The translations under genes were made by a program, and so were the position numbers. 64,000 nucleotides of DNA from Corbicula japonica (taxonomy: Eukaryota; Mollusca; Bivalvia; Venerida; Cyrenidae). A model generated the notes under the pieces. The model was not told the DNA's origin and made no database searches. It saw only the letters and a program-made list of their open reading frames with translations. Position 1 is the stretch's first letter. Each line of letters starts with the position of its first letter. Below are positions 13,330 through 24,021 of this stretch, one piece after another. The stretch is from positions 13,045,484 through 13,109,483 of the forward strand of contig JAZAYU010000005.1 of the NCBI GenBank assembly GCA_038501625.1, in the 5' to 3' direction.

Positions 13330-13480
13330 ACCCTTGTGGTTACCGCTTTGGAACGGTCAGTGGCAAAACAAATTGCCACTGGGGGTTTAAACCAGGTTCT
13401 AGGGTGCATCAACCTCTCACTTGCCCCAACAGGTTCTCATATCAACAATTACAAGTTGTCTTGGTGAAATAACTTCAAAT
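13330..13480 (-). repeat. Inverted partial tail-repeat copy
   Basis: The minus strand reads CACTTGCCC/CAACAGG-type text, CCTAGAACCTGGTTTAAACC and the GTGGCAA/TTGCCAC hairpin. It lies about 150 bp upstream of the LINE in opposite orientation. Confidence 0.65.
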
Positions 13481-13948
13481 CAACCATCAGATCGACAATG
13501 TTGCATGCAAAAGCACACAAACATTTAAAAAAAAAGAAGCTAACAGCATTGCAAAGCCAAATGGGCATATTTCTTTCGTTTTTATTACATATAATCTACT
13601 CACTAAAAGCTCACTCGAAAAAATAGAATAGGTGGCGGCATTGCATTGACTTACCGAAACGGAATCACTATGCGCAATATTTCATGTGGATCAACTAGTA
13701 GTTTTGAATTTTGCATTTGGTAGCTAATTTTTAAGAGTATTACGATGCACGTGATAGGAATTTATAGACCTCCTTCGTTGGCCTCATGTACGCAGTTCGT
13801 ATCTGACTTTTTCAACAAAATTGAACAGCTTATTCGACTGTATTCAAATCTAATCATCATGGGCGATTTTAACTTGCATATTCAAGAAAACAGCAGTACA
13901 ATTGATGAATTCAATAATGCCTTGACGGCCATGGGATACGTTCAGCGC

Positions 13949-14086
13949 CCAAGGTTATAAAACTGAGCATGGAAACCAGTCTCAAATCTCAAGCATCTGA
14001 TTGGCTGAAATGGCGACTGGTCGCCATTTCAGCCAATCAGATGCTTGAGATTTGAGACTGGTTTCCAATCTCAGCTTTATAACCTT
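13949..14086. repeat. Foldback copy 4, inserted in the LINE endonuclease
   Basis: Full subfamily 1 palindrome. The LINE reading frame stops at GGATACGTTCAG on the left and resumes at CATGTGAATTTC on the right, so the element entered an existing LINE copy. Confidence 0.9.
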
Positions 14087-16556
14087 CAACCCTGCATGTG
14101 AATTTCAGTACTCATGTTGCGGGCAACAGCCTTGACCTTGTTCTGACAGAAGCCGAGAATGGAGTAGATGTTTTATCATGCGAACCTGGAAATTTTGTTT
14201 CCGACCACTGTTCAGTAAAAATTGTGACAAAAGTTGAAAAAGAATCAATAAGTAGCAAAACGATATCTTTTAGAAACTTTAAGGATGTAGAAAAAGATGC
14301 TTTTGCGGCAGATCTTCGTGAAATATCAATTGAAACGGACAATGTTGACAATTTTGTGGAACAATTCGAAGACGAAGTTAAAAGAGTCCTTAACTTTCAT
14401 GCTCCATTACAAGAAAAGCAAATCATTAGCCGAGCTTCTTAACCTTGGTTTACAGAAAACATTTTAATTCTAAAGCGGAAACTTCGCAGATTAGAGAGCC
14501 TTTGGAAAGAGCATAAACATCCGCATTTACATGAACAATTCAAAGAAGCTCGTAATAAATTCACAAATGAAATAAACAAAGAAAAGTGTGCGGCCTTAAG
14601 CCAGAAAGTTCTTGACTCTAAAGGTGATCCTTAAAAATTGTACATGTTTGTATCAGAATTAACTGGAAAGCATTCCGAAAATCCGATGCCAGTTGAACAA
14701 GATGAGATTACTCTTGCTGAAAATTTTGCAGATCATTTTATAAATAAAATTCAGAAAATCCGTGACCCATTGAAAGATTTCGACAATCACAAGCCATGTT
14801 ATAAAGACACACCTATCTTTAACAAATTTCAAGAGCTGACTACTGAAGACATTAGAAAGCTAATTACCCAGTTATAGACGAAATCATGTGATTTAGATGT
14901 TTTACAAACAAATATTTTGAAATTATATTTGAATGAACTATTACCTATTATTACTAAATTGGTGAATCTTTCGCTGAAACGGGGCGTATTCCCGTCTAAA
15001 TGGAAAAAAGCCATTGTCAGACCTTTAATCAAGAAAATTCGCCTGGAACTTGAATTCTCGAACTATAGACCAGTTAGCAATTTGTCATTCTTGTCCAAAC
15101 TGATTGAGAAAGCCGCCCTATATAGACTCAATATACACGTTGAGGAGAGTAATCTCATGCCAAAGAACCAGTCGGCTTATATACGGCATCACTCTTGTGA
15201 ATCAGCGTTGTTACGTCTTGTGAATGATCTCCTTGACGGCATGGAAAAGCAGGAAGTTGCAGCGCTCATAGCCATTGATCTATCTGCTGCATTTGATACA
15301 GTGGATCACAGTATCTTGCTTGACGTCCTTCAGAAGCAGTATGGCGTCTGCGGTACGGCGTTGGATTGGCTCGACTCGTACTTACGTCCACGCAGCTGCT
15401 ATGTCAAGGTAGGCTCAACGACGTCAACGCTTCGTCAGCTTCGATGTTCTGTGCCTCAAGGAAGTTGTCTGGGGCCGTGGTTGTATCTGACGTACGCTGG
15501 GACCCTTTTCGACGTCATTCCACCATCAGTAACAGTATATGGATTCGCTGACGACCATACGGCAAACACGCGATTTCGTCCAAATCCTGTGGCGGAAGGA
15601 ACGCTATGCAAGAGCTTGAACAGTGCGCTATGATTATAAACGATTGGATGAATGAAAAGAAATTGAAAATGAACGCATCGAAAACAGAATTCATTATGTT
15701 CGGTAGTTGACAACAGCCTGACAAATGTATTACTACTTCTATTAACATTGCAAATGACAACATTGAAAAACAAAAGTGCATTCGTTATCTTGGAGCTTTT
15801 CTTGACGAGTCACTTAACTTCAAAGAACATATAAAACGCAAATGAAGAACTGCTATGTTGAACTTCTTCAAAGTAAAAAGTATACGTAAATACCTCACAA
15901 GGGAAGCCACTGAGATCCTATGTTTGTCGTTGGTTATCTCCCACTTAGACTACTGTAATGTTGTGCTATATGGTGTTTCTCAGTGCGATCTCAACAAAAT
16001 GCAACGGATTCAAAACATGTGTGCGAAACTGATTCTTAAGCGTAACAAGTATGACAGTTCGAGACAAGCGCTCTTCGACCTTCATCGGTTGCCCGTAAAA
16101 GCCAGGATAGAATTTAAAATGATGACATTCATGTACAACTGTTCTCGAGGCAACGCACCAGTCTACACCATACACCGACACGAAATCTGAGATCATCTGA
16201 CCACTCCTCGCTGCAGAGCTACTCTGTTCCATTTTATAAACGCAGAACTTTCGGGGATAGGGGATTTCGTACTGTGGGGCCGAAATTGTGAAACACATTA
16301 CCAATTGAAACAAGGGAATCTGTGACATTGGATATTTTTAAGAAAAAATTAAATACCTATTATTTTAGAGACTTCTTTAAATTATTTTAAAATTTACTAA
16401 TTACAATTATCTAAGAGTATTCAGAGAAAAATCGTGTAGATGTTCTATATTTCCGGATTAGACCTGGTGGCCTTGGGTCACATCAGGGATTCAGGTGGAG
16501 ATACACCAAGTAATGTGGATTTTGGTCACATAAAGGCAATGTCAAGTCAAATACAA

Positions 16557-16790
16557 GTGACTTCTAGTCACATTCGGGCTTCGGGCAACTTCTTGTTGCA
16601 TTCAGTTGACGTCTAGTCACATAGTAGCGACTTCTTGTTGCATTCAGGTGACTACTAGTTACTTACAGGCGATTTCTTGTCGCGTTCAGGTGACTTCTAG
16701 TTACAAACGGGCGACCACTTATTGCGTTTTTGGTGACTTCTAGTCACATACAGGCAACTTCTAGTTGCATCATAGTCAGCTTAGTCACAT
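16557..16790 (+). repeat. Tandem array of about 10-11 short hairpins in the LINE 3' region
   Basis: Fifteen-base imperfect palindromes (5 bp stem, 5 nt loop of the TTCTA/TTCTT type) repeat about every 21 bp with spacers like ATTCAG. Two stem types alternate: GTGAC/GTCAC and GCAAC/GTTGC, with GCGAC and GUC variants pairing through G-T. First unit 16557-16571; last clear unit 16754-16768, then a degenerate one. Confidence 0.8.
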
Positions 16791-17329
16791 CCAGAAGATT
16801 TCGGAAGTCAGTCTCACTACTTACATGTGCACTCTTTTTAGATCAATGATGTTAATTCTTAACATTTTATTATCTTCATTTATTCTAATACTGTTTAATT
16901 ATAATAATTTTAATGATTCTTAAGTGATTGTGTGTGCTTTTATTTAAATTTGCTATTTTTATACATGTATGTTTTTATGTAAATGTTATGTACAACGCCA
17001 TTGAATATGTGCACATAAAAATAGGCTTTTAATTAAATTAAGAAGTTTCAAATTTCAAAGCTAAAAACAAACATAGAGTTTAAAATAATAACAAGTTGTT
17101 TTTGGTGTATGTGTTTTTTTTCCGTTTAATTATACGTATTCAGTTCGCTTAGTGGACGAAAGAGTTTCCTAAAGTGAAATGTCAAGGCGATATGAACCGC
17201 ATCTCGGAAGAGTTTTATATGGCCTTAAATAAAATAATATCAGACGCAAGACTTGTTTTTATTTCATCTTGGTATTTAATATGCATTATCTGCATGGTAA
17301 AACATGGCTGTATGATATCCGTTTATTTT

Positions 17330-17800
17330 TGTACTTGATTGTTTCTTTTATCCCTGTCATCGTGTTCTTGCTGATTTTACTCCAGGAGCTCTGGTCTCAG
17401 TTAGATCATTGAGTACCCGCCCCATTGGCTTTGCAATTCTATTAGCTTCTTATGTTTTATTTTGCTTGCAACATTGTTGAGCTGAGAGGTGGGTTTGAGT
17501 TATTTCACCAAGACAACTTGTTCTTATGTGTTGACATGAGAACCTGTTGGGGCAAGTGTGAGGTTAGTGCACCCTAGAACCTGGTTTAAACCCCCAGTGG
17601 CAATTTGATTTGCCACTTACCGTTCCAAGGCGGTAACCCGTCGGGTTCTCATTTTTGTTAATTGTTTGTGTTGGCTTTTTTGAAACTGATCAGTTTGTTA
17701 ACCATGCTCTCTATCTCTCTTCTTCTTGACTGTGTTGGCAGGCTGTTTTTTTTCTGAATGCGCCAATTACTGATATGCATATTTCACCTTATGATGAGAA
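17330..17800 (+). repeat. Retroelement tail repeat copy
   Basis: Matches 34975-35440 along its whole length, including ATTGAGTACCCGCCCCATTGG-like text, the GTGGCAA/TTGCCAC hairpin and the final GATATGCATATTTCACC. No coding part of the element precedes it. Confidence 0.75.
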
Positions 17801-18073
17801 AAGTTGGCGTTCGAGTTTTGCGCCAAAGCAAAAAATAGCATTTTGTTGCGCTACCGATTTAGGAAATGGCAGACTGATATTTAGAATATGTTGTAGTTAT
17901 CTGTCAACCAGTTTAATAAATAAGGCTTATTTTATAGATTTTTAAACACTTCAGCAACTTTTGTAAGAATAAAATAGAGATACCATCCTTTTTAAATGCT
18001 GCTTATATTACGAAAGTCAACGTTCCATGGGTTTTGAAAAGCAGCGCAGAAAATTAAAGATATATGATAATTA

Positions 18074-18483
18074 TATACTGAACAAAAAATGTTTTGCAAC
18101 TTTCTCGACGTTTTGCATGGAAGGGAAATAAAAAAGACAAATGGTACAAAAACATATGTACAGTTATAATGCCAGTTCCCTACTAAACGTCAAAAGTTAT
18201 CTCAAAAGACACTTACCCAGCCTTGGGCTCAAGCATAGGCATATCAATGGGGTGACACTTCTCCCTCATTTGGGAAAAAATCTGCTGATTTGTGAAAAAA
18301 ATACAGCCTATATCCAATCATTTTCGTCATTCTTTTTCAATCATTATTGATAAAAGCTTTAATTTGCATAAAGGATATTATGCTGGGACAATAGTTCTTT
18401 CATATTAGGGTGGTTTTGTATCAATTGTAACTTTCGTTGTTTTTAACTGTAAAAAAAGTTGCAAAACATTTTTGTTGAATATA
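18074..18483. mobile_element. Related mariner-type MITE, 410 bp
   Basis: Ends TATACTGAACAAAAAATGTT/TTGCAAC and the inverted match GTTGCAAAACATTTTTGTTG/AATATA. Same leading TATACTSAACAAAAA motif as 52568, with a different interior. No transposase. Confidence 0.7.
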
Positions 18484-19135
18484 TAAAGATATGTCTTGCT
18501 TATTTAATTGCCTTGTTATTGTTTGTTGAATAACTAGATTGCCATGTCAAAATTGTGTATTAATGAACAAGTCAAAATTGTGGTGGACGTTCATGGTAAA
18601 AACAAAGGTTGCAGGCATGCAATTCATTAACTGTACACGTTTAGATAAGGCCTCTTGACTATTTCACGTTTAGTGTATTTAATTACGCATACGATGTTTT
18701 TGAACTTTGTCGAATTTAGTTAAGAAGTAGGCCAAGTACGTTATAGACCACTTACAAAATGCCTTAAATAAAGTTCGTATTTTGAAGATGTATATGATCA
18801 CGATATGTTGCTTAAACATAATATTATGCAATCCGAAACTGACTAAAGTGCATGGTAGTTATTTATATCTTTGTTTGTTGACATTTAATGAACACATGTT
18901 TTTCCCAGTGGTTAAAGTATTACATGTATTTATACACCAAACCAAACTGTATGTATATATACTTTATATAAATTCCATGATATGCAAGTTTCTTTTTTAA
19001 GAAACACTCAAGTCCCCCGTTAACCCGGGTTTAGTGTGCGGTAACTGTTTCTTATGGACTGAAATTCTCTTATAGATGTGTTTTAAATATCCGTGCATTA
19101 ACTTCATTAAAACAAGGGTAGTGGGTGGAGAATAA

Positions 19136-19545
19136 CTTAGAAAGCAACCGAAAACGACAAATGTCAAAATATTGCACTGGGTCGGTTTGATTGAGCTTGT
19201 TTTGGATAGTAATGGAAATGCATATAATAGTTTTACAGTCCAAGCCGCCTAGCCCCGGCTTGAGCGCAATTAAGAATTGACATACATATATGTATCGTAC
19301 TGAACAGCTTTCAAACATGAAAACTGATTATGGGACCGATTGTACGGGGCGACTTTTTACGGCCGCCACACTGCACAAACAACGCTACTTTGATATTTAA
19401 ATAGATAAAGAAAAAATTGGAAAGCAACCGAACACAACAAATATAAAAGTATTGCAGGCTAGGTTTGAGTCTGTCCGCGGATAGTAATGACAATGCATAA
19501 TACTGTCACGCCCACTAGCCCCGGGTTGAACGCTACGCATTATTT
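19136..19545. repeat. Two family C copies in tandem
   Basis: First copy 19136-19380 (full, ending CGACTTTTTACGGCCGCCAC); second 19381-19545. Both contain GAAAGCAACCGAA and GCCTAGCCCCGG or CACTAGCCCCGG. Confidence 0.65.
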
Positions 19546-19870
19546 ACCAAAATTAATGTTTAACGTATTATAAATGTGTCGTCTCAAAAATATATTTAAC
19601 AAAGATTAAACCTGAAGATAGATATGTTTAATCTTCCTATTTATTTTCCTATCACCTATTCCTTACCTATTTACCTATCATTGTCTAGTAGTATATTGTA
19701 ATTACATAAAAATATTAGATATTGTACTCATAAATTGCTACAAATTATTTAAAATAACAACAAGCTTTATGAAAAAGGTTATTTTTTATTTGGAGGCTTG
19801 TATGAAAATTGAACGGCCAGGCCAAGCGCATGGGGTGGAGAAAAAAAGGTTACGTCTGTGAAAGTTCAGA

Positions 19871-20097
19871 GTTACCCTTTGTCCATAAATACATTATTTA
19901 TCACACGGCAAAAACAGTTTATATCCAGATCAGTCGACACATAAGTGCAGTCTGATCAGGATCTACACTGTTAGCTTTTAGATTTACTTAGTTATTTAAG
20001 ATACAAAACGAACACTGTTAATCCAGAGTAGATGACACTGATGTTCTGGGTGTCTTCACCTTTGTGATGACAAACGTATCTGCAGAGTAGGGTTAAA
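19871..20097. mobile_element. TTAA MITE copy, diverged
   Basis: AGTTACCCTTTGTCCATAAA start; AGTCTGATCAGGATCTACAC; end CTGCAGAGTAGGGTTAAAC. Confidence 0.55.
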
Positions 20098-20484
20098 CAT
20101 TTTAAGAAGTTTATCACCAGCCAAAAAACTTGAGCTCAAATCAATATTTAAATCATTTCCTTTGCCTCTGACTTTGTAATTCACGAGTACTGACACACTT
20201 TTAGAAGATCGTTAATGAACAACGTGTATATGCATTCAACTTTAAATGTTCGACAAAAAATAAACATGAAACCGACCTATAAAAATGAATTCAAATACGC
20301 AACAGTATGAGAATTAATGTTCGAGAAATGTGAAAAATACTGTCATTGGCTCAAAAATAATTTCAGCCATTATAAATGAAAGTAGTAGTACAAATATAAA
20401 AACATTTGAAACATTGAAGTATTCCACATTGAATTATGAATATGCAGCTTCAAAATGTCAAGTTATTTAGATTAAGTAAACATT

Positions 20485-21535
20485 CTTGATGTTCCCCGTT
20501 TCGATGGTGAGTTGTTGAAATATTCACAATTGTCGATATATTTAACTCAGTAGAGCTTAAACTATAGATGTTGTTGTCGCCCCTGTTTCTGTGGAAAGGT
20601 TGTTTAAATATTCACAATTGTTGAGATATTTAACTAAATTTAGTGTTTAAACTGCATATAGTGTGCACTTGTCGCCCCTGTTTTGGTGGAAAGGTTGTTT
20701 GAATGTTCACAATTGTCGAGATATTTAACTCCAATTAATGTTAAAACTTCAGATGGTGCTGTCGCCCCTGTTTTGGTGGAAAGGTTGTTGAAATGTTCAC
20801 AATTGTCGAGATATTTAACTCAAGAGAGTTTAAACTGCATATGGTGTGTACTTGTCGCCCCTGTTTTGGTGGAAAGGTTGTTGAAATGTTCACAACTGTT
20901 GAGATATTTAACTCAATTAATGTTAAAACTTCAGATGGTGCTGTCGCCCCTGTTTTGGTGGAAAGGTTGTTAAAATGTTCACAGTTGTCGAGATATTTAA
21001 CTCCAATAAATGTTAAAACTTCAGATGGTGCTGTCGCCCCTGTTTTGGTGGAAAGGTTGTTGAAATGTTCACAATTGTCGAGATATTTAACTCAAGAGAG
21101 TTTAAACTGCATATGGTGTGTACTTGTCGCCCCTGTTTTGGTGGAAAGGTTGTTGAAATGTTCACAATTGTTGAGATATTTAACTCAATTAATGTTAAAA
21201 CTTCAGATGGTGCTGTCGCCCCTGTTTTGGTGGAAAGGTTGTTAAAATGTTCACAGTTGTCGAGATATTTAACTCCAATAAATGTTAAAACTTCAGATGG
21301 TGCTGTCGCCCCTGTTTTGGTGGAAAGGTTGTTAAAATGTTCACAATTGTCGAGATATTTAACTCCAATTAATGTTAAAACTTCAGATGGTGCTGTCGCC
21401 CCTGTTTTGGTGGAAAGGTTGTTGAAATGTTCACAATTGTTGAGATATTTAACTCAAGAGAGTTTAAACTGTAGATGGAGTTGTCGTCCCTGTATCAGTG
21501 GAGAGGTTGTTGAAATATTCACACTGGTCGAGATA
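20485..21535. repeat. 90 bp satellite array with a 272 bp higher-order unit
   Basis: About 12 units of 87-95 bp carrying CGCCCCTGTTTTGGTGGAAA and TCGAGATATTTAACTC. Spacings of 93, 89 and 90 bp recur twice from 20763 to 21307, giving a three-unit repeat of 272 bp. 272 is not a multiple of three, so the ORFs across it are not coding. Confidence 0.9.
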
Positions 21536-21634
21536 AGTACACTTCAAATACTCTGTTATCGCTTCTATGACCTTCGTGCTATCACAATATATACACAGGC
21601 GCTTGCTACTAGATCTGAAATTCATATTTACACA

Positions 21635-21726
21635 GGATCATAAAACTTAATTTGGAGACCAGTCCCAAATCTCAAGCAACTGATTGGTCGCCATTTTAGT
21701 CAATCAGATGCTTGGAATCTTGGGCC
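21635..21726. repeat. Foldback copy 5 (internally deleted)
   Basis: GGATCATAAAACTTAATTTG start and CTTGGGCC end, about 92 bp, with shortened arms. Directly follows the 90 bp satellite. Confidence 0.7.
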
Positions 21727-23428
21727 ATTATAAATAAAGAGCGTCAACCAAAAAGCGGTCACTTCCGATTTCCGAGCTAATGCTTTTCAAAATAGATAGA
21801 TGTCAACTCTTTAGTTACTTACTGGAAAATTATGCTGAAGGGTAATGGCGTTTTATAAGATTCTAGAATATGGTTAAATGCTCTAAAATATGTAGTGTTT
21901 TGCCTCAGTCAACTATGGGCGATAAAAAGCAGGAAAACCGCATAAAATCCAAGGACTGAGAATCCCAAATCACGCTTTGCAAAGCCGAATTTTATTTGGT
22001 TATTTGTGTGCATGGTGAGGAGCTGGTAGTATTACTAATTATTACTAACAAAATGTAATCAAAGCATTGAATTCACTGAGGGGTCGGCAAACCTACTGTC
22101 TGGACTTTTGAAAATTAGAACTACTTTCAGCGGTTCTTACGCCTGCAGTTTGTTACTATTATTAGAGCAATTGAGACTGTCGAAATCAGAAAATTGATAA
22201 CTCTGGGTCTGCCGACCCAAAAAGACTTTTTTCAAATTTTCGAAAGGTTAGTTTAAACAATATTTGTTTATCATATAACATGTCACATGAACATAAACAA
22301 ATAATGTAGGAATAAGGTATGAGAATCTGGAAACAAGTTTCCGAAGGAATCTTATAAATGTTAATCCATTTTCTCAGTTGGAAAAATGTAGGCGGTTTAT
22401 ATACATTTAACTTTCAAGATATGACAATGAAGCATAAAAGTTGTTATTCAATTTTAAGTTGTGTTTAGTAAAAAAAATTTCTTCGTGTTTAGAAATAAAT
22501 TATTTAAAATCAGATTTTTACAGTCGGCTGTTTTTTCAAAAATATGAAATAATCTTTTAGTTTGTTTTTCTTTCTTCCTCTACAAGTCGACCATCCCCCG
22601 TCCGTCCAGTAACGTAGCAAAACCGGTCCAGCGGCTCATGCCGCGAAACGTCTACAGGCAATAATGAATTCTTGTACTTTAAGAAATACATACGCATTTT
22701 TGTCATCGCTTAAGTGTTCATTTCCGTAAATTACGTTTTGATATGTCAGTATGCAAGATAAATTTGGCACATAACGTTGTTTATGATGCTATAGTTCCAA
22801 CAGACAAGGAGAACGAGACTGGTGGTATCTAATACACCACAAGAACACAAAGCATTCTTAATAATTGATTTCCGGTAAAAATAGTGATTTAATAAACTGC
22901 AACTAAGACGAAGACGTGTGTTTTAGTTCGAAGGGTTATTATTGATAATGTTTTATGGATGAAAGGTTAGATTAATCTCTATCCAGAATTGTCGCTCCTT
23001 TAAATTGCTTTCAGAGTTAATGCAAGAGACAGCAAGGGACGACACACTGTGTTGAGAGTGAGGTTAAATATGTTTTAGTCACAAAATTAGATCTTTTTAA
23101 CAAGGTAAAAAATACGTGCAGTAAAGAAATAGCAATGCAAATTATTAATTATTACACTTAATAAAATTATCACTCTTTAATTTCAAACTTTCGGACACTT
23201 GTCCTTTATCAAAAAAAATACAGAATTATTATACATAAAACATACATACAAAACATAAAACAATATGAACAACATCAACTATGGATGTAACTTAGGCTAT
23301 CAAACAAGTCTGTAGATAATCTTGATAAACGACAATTTTCCGAATATTCGAAATCAAAGAGTGATAATTTCATAAAGTGTCACGTATAAGTGACTTCCCT
23401 TTTGGAAGATTTTTATAGTAATTGTGAA
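21727..23428. other. Non-coding stretch
   Basis: Contains a spaced inverted pair GGGTCGGCA (22082) / TGCCGACCC (22211) that may be a small MITE. Nothing else is recognised. Confidence 0.45.
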
Positions 23429-23434
23429 TTTATT
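23429..23434 (-). terminator. Poly(A) signal of candidate peptide gene
   Basis: AATAAA on the minus strand, 13 nt past the TAA at 23448. Its closeness argues that the mRNA ends here rather than splicing on at the GTAAGC overlapping the stop codon. Confidence 0.35.
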
Positions 23435-23447
23435 ATTACATTAATGC

Positions 23448-23945
23448 TTACACTTTGTCGTCGTTTTCAATTGCGATTCGCTTTTTCACGCCTTCGATCC
23501 ATCTTTGTATCGTCGCCGAGTTTGAATGTTTTCCTCTTTTTTCAGCAGCATTATCAAAGCGGTGTGGGAATGCGGTCACTGCAACAAAATACTTAAACAC
23601 AGCCATGTTTGATAATATTGATAATATTGTCGTAGTTATAAGATTTTTTAAGTTGTTGATAAAAAAAAGAATCGTGTGTTTACTTGTGAAAATAGGTCTT
23701 TGTTCTACAACGCATGATCAATGTCACCAAACAATACTTCAAGATTTCATTTTTTTAAATTAGAAAATTATTAACTGAAGTAAAAGTGGCATACGAAGTA
23801 GAATAATTAATCTGATTTTAAAACAATTAAATCAAAGACGTTTTGATGTGTTTATAACAGATTATAAGTAAAATAATAATAAACAATTCAACGTACCTGT
23901 CTTTAAATAAATAAGACCAATTAAAATCAGTACCAAAATCTTCAT
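23448..23945 (-). CDS. Candidate two-exon gene for a small secreted peptide precursor
   Basis: Exon 1 (23945-23897) encodes MKILVLILIGLIYLKT and ends in phase 1 at a good donor GTACGT. A 318 nt intron ends TTGTTGCAG. Exon 2 (23578-23448) restores the frame and stops at TAA. The 59-residue product has a hydrophobic signal-peptide-like start, a plausible cleavage after VTA, and a cysteine-free basic remainder. Lys-Arg at 30-31 and Lys-Lys-Arg at 48-50 are possible prohormone-convertase sites. A TATA-like box lies about 70 nt upstream, and AATAAA follows the stop by 13 nt. An intronless alternative also exists: an ATG at 23606 is open in the same frame and gives MAVFKYFVAVTA before the same body. 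No family is recognised. The parts fit well, but each is short and could be coincidental. Confidence 0.4.
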
Positions 23946-24013
23946 TTTCGATGCACAGATTATCGCAACCCAGCTTCAAAACATTAAACTCAGCTTCCAA
24001 AACTACCGTTTCG

Positions 24014-24021
24014 CCTTATAT
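24014..24021 (-). promoter_or_regulatory. TATA-like box upstream of candidate peptide gene
   Basis: ATATAAGG on the minus strand, 68-76 nt upstream of the ATG at 23945, a spacing that allows a short 5' leader. Weak on its own in AT-rich DNA. Confidence 0.3.

Larger units (their letters stand above)
13631..17035 (+). pseudogene. 5'-truncated, inactivated CR1/Jockey-type LINE (endonuclease + reverse transcriptase)
   Basis: Translation from 13631 gives APE-endonuclease motifs IYRPP (about 13760), GDFNLH (about 13861), AGNSLDLVLTE and VSDHC. Reverse transcriptase follows: FSNYRPVSNLSFLSKLIEK, AAFDTVDHSILL, VPQGSCLGP and a GFADDH form of the YADD box (about 15541). The C-terminal region contains SHLDYCN and RIQNMCAKLIL. 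It is dead: in-frame stops lie near 13728, 14440, 14632 and 14875, a frameshift near 15600, and stops near 15708 and 15843. A foldback element (13949-14086) is inserted in the endonuclease. The 3' UTR carries a hairpin array, and the element seems to end in the AT-rich tail near 17035. The first part of the endonuclease is missing, as usual for 5' truncation. The clade call rests on motif style only. Confidence 0.9.

Noticed and set aside
20485..21535. CRISPR-like array
   Set aside because: Units are contiguous near-identical repeats without unique spacers, and the DNA is from an animal genome.
20683..21643. Three overlapping plus ORFs (96-192 codons) with repeated VERLLKCSQLSRYLT-type text
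   Set aside because: They are translations of the 90 bp satellite. The 272 bp block shifts the frame, so there is no selection for coding.
22920..23060. Possible third exon of the candidate peptide gene after the acceptor CTCAACACAG
   Set aside because: It would need the GTAAGC overlapping the stop codon to act as donor, and AATAAA lies right after that stop. The simpler two-exon model is preferred.
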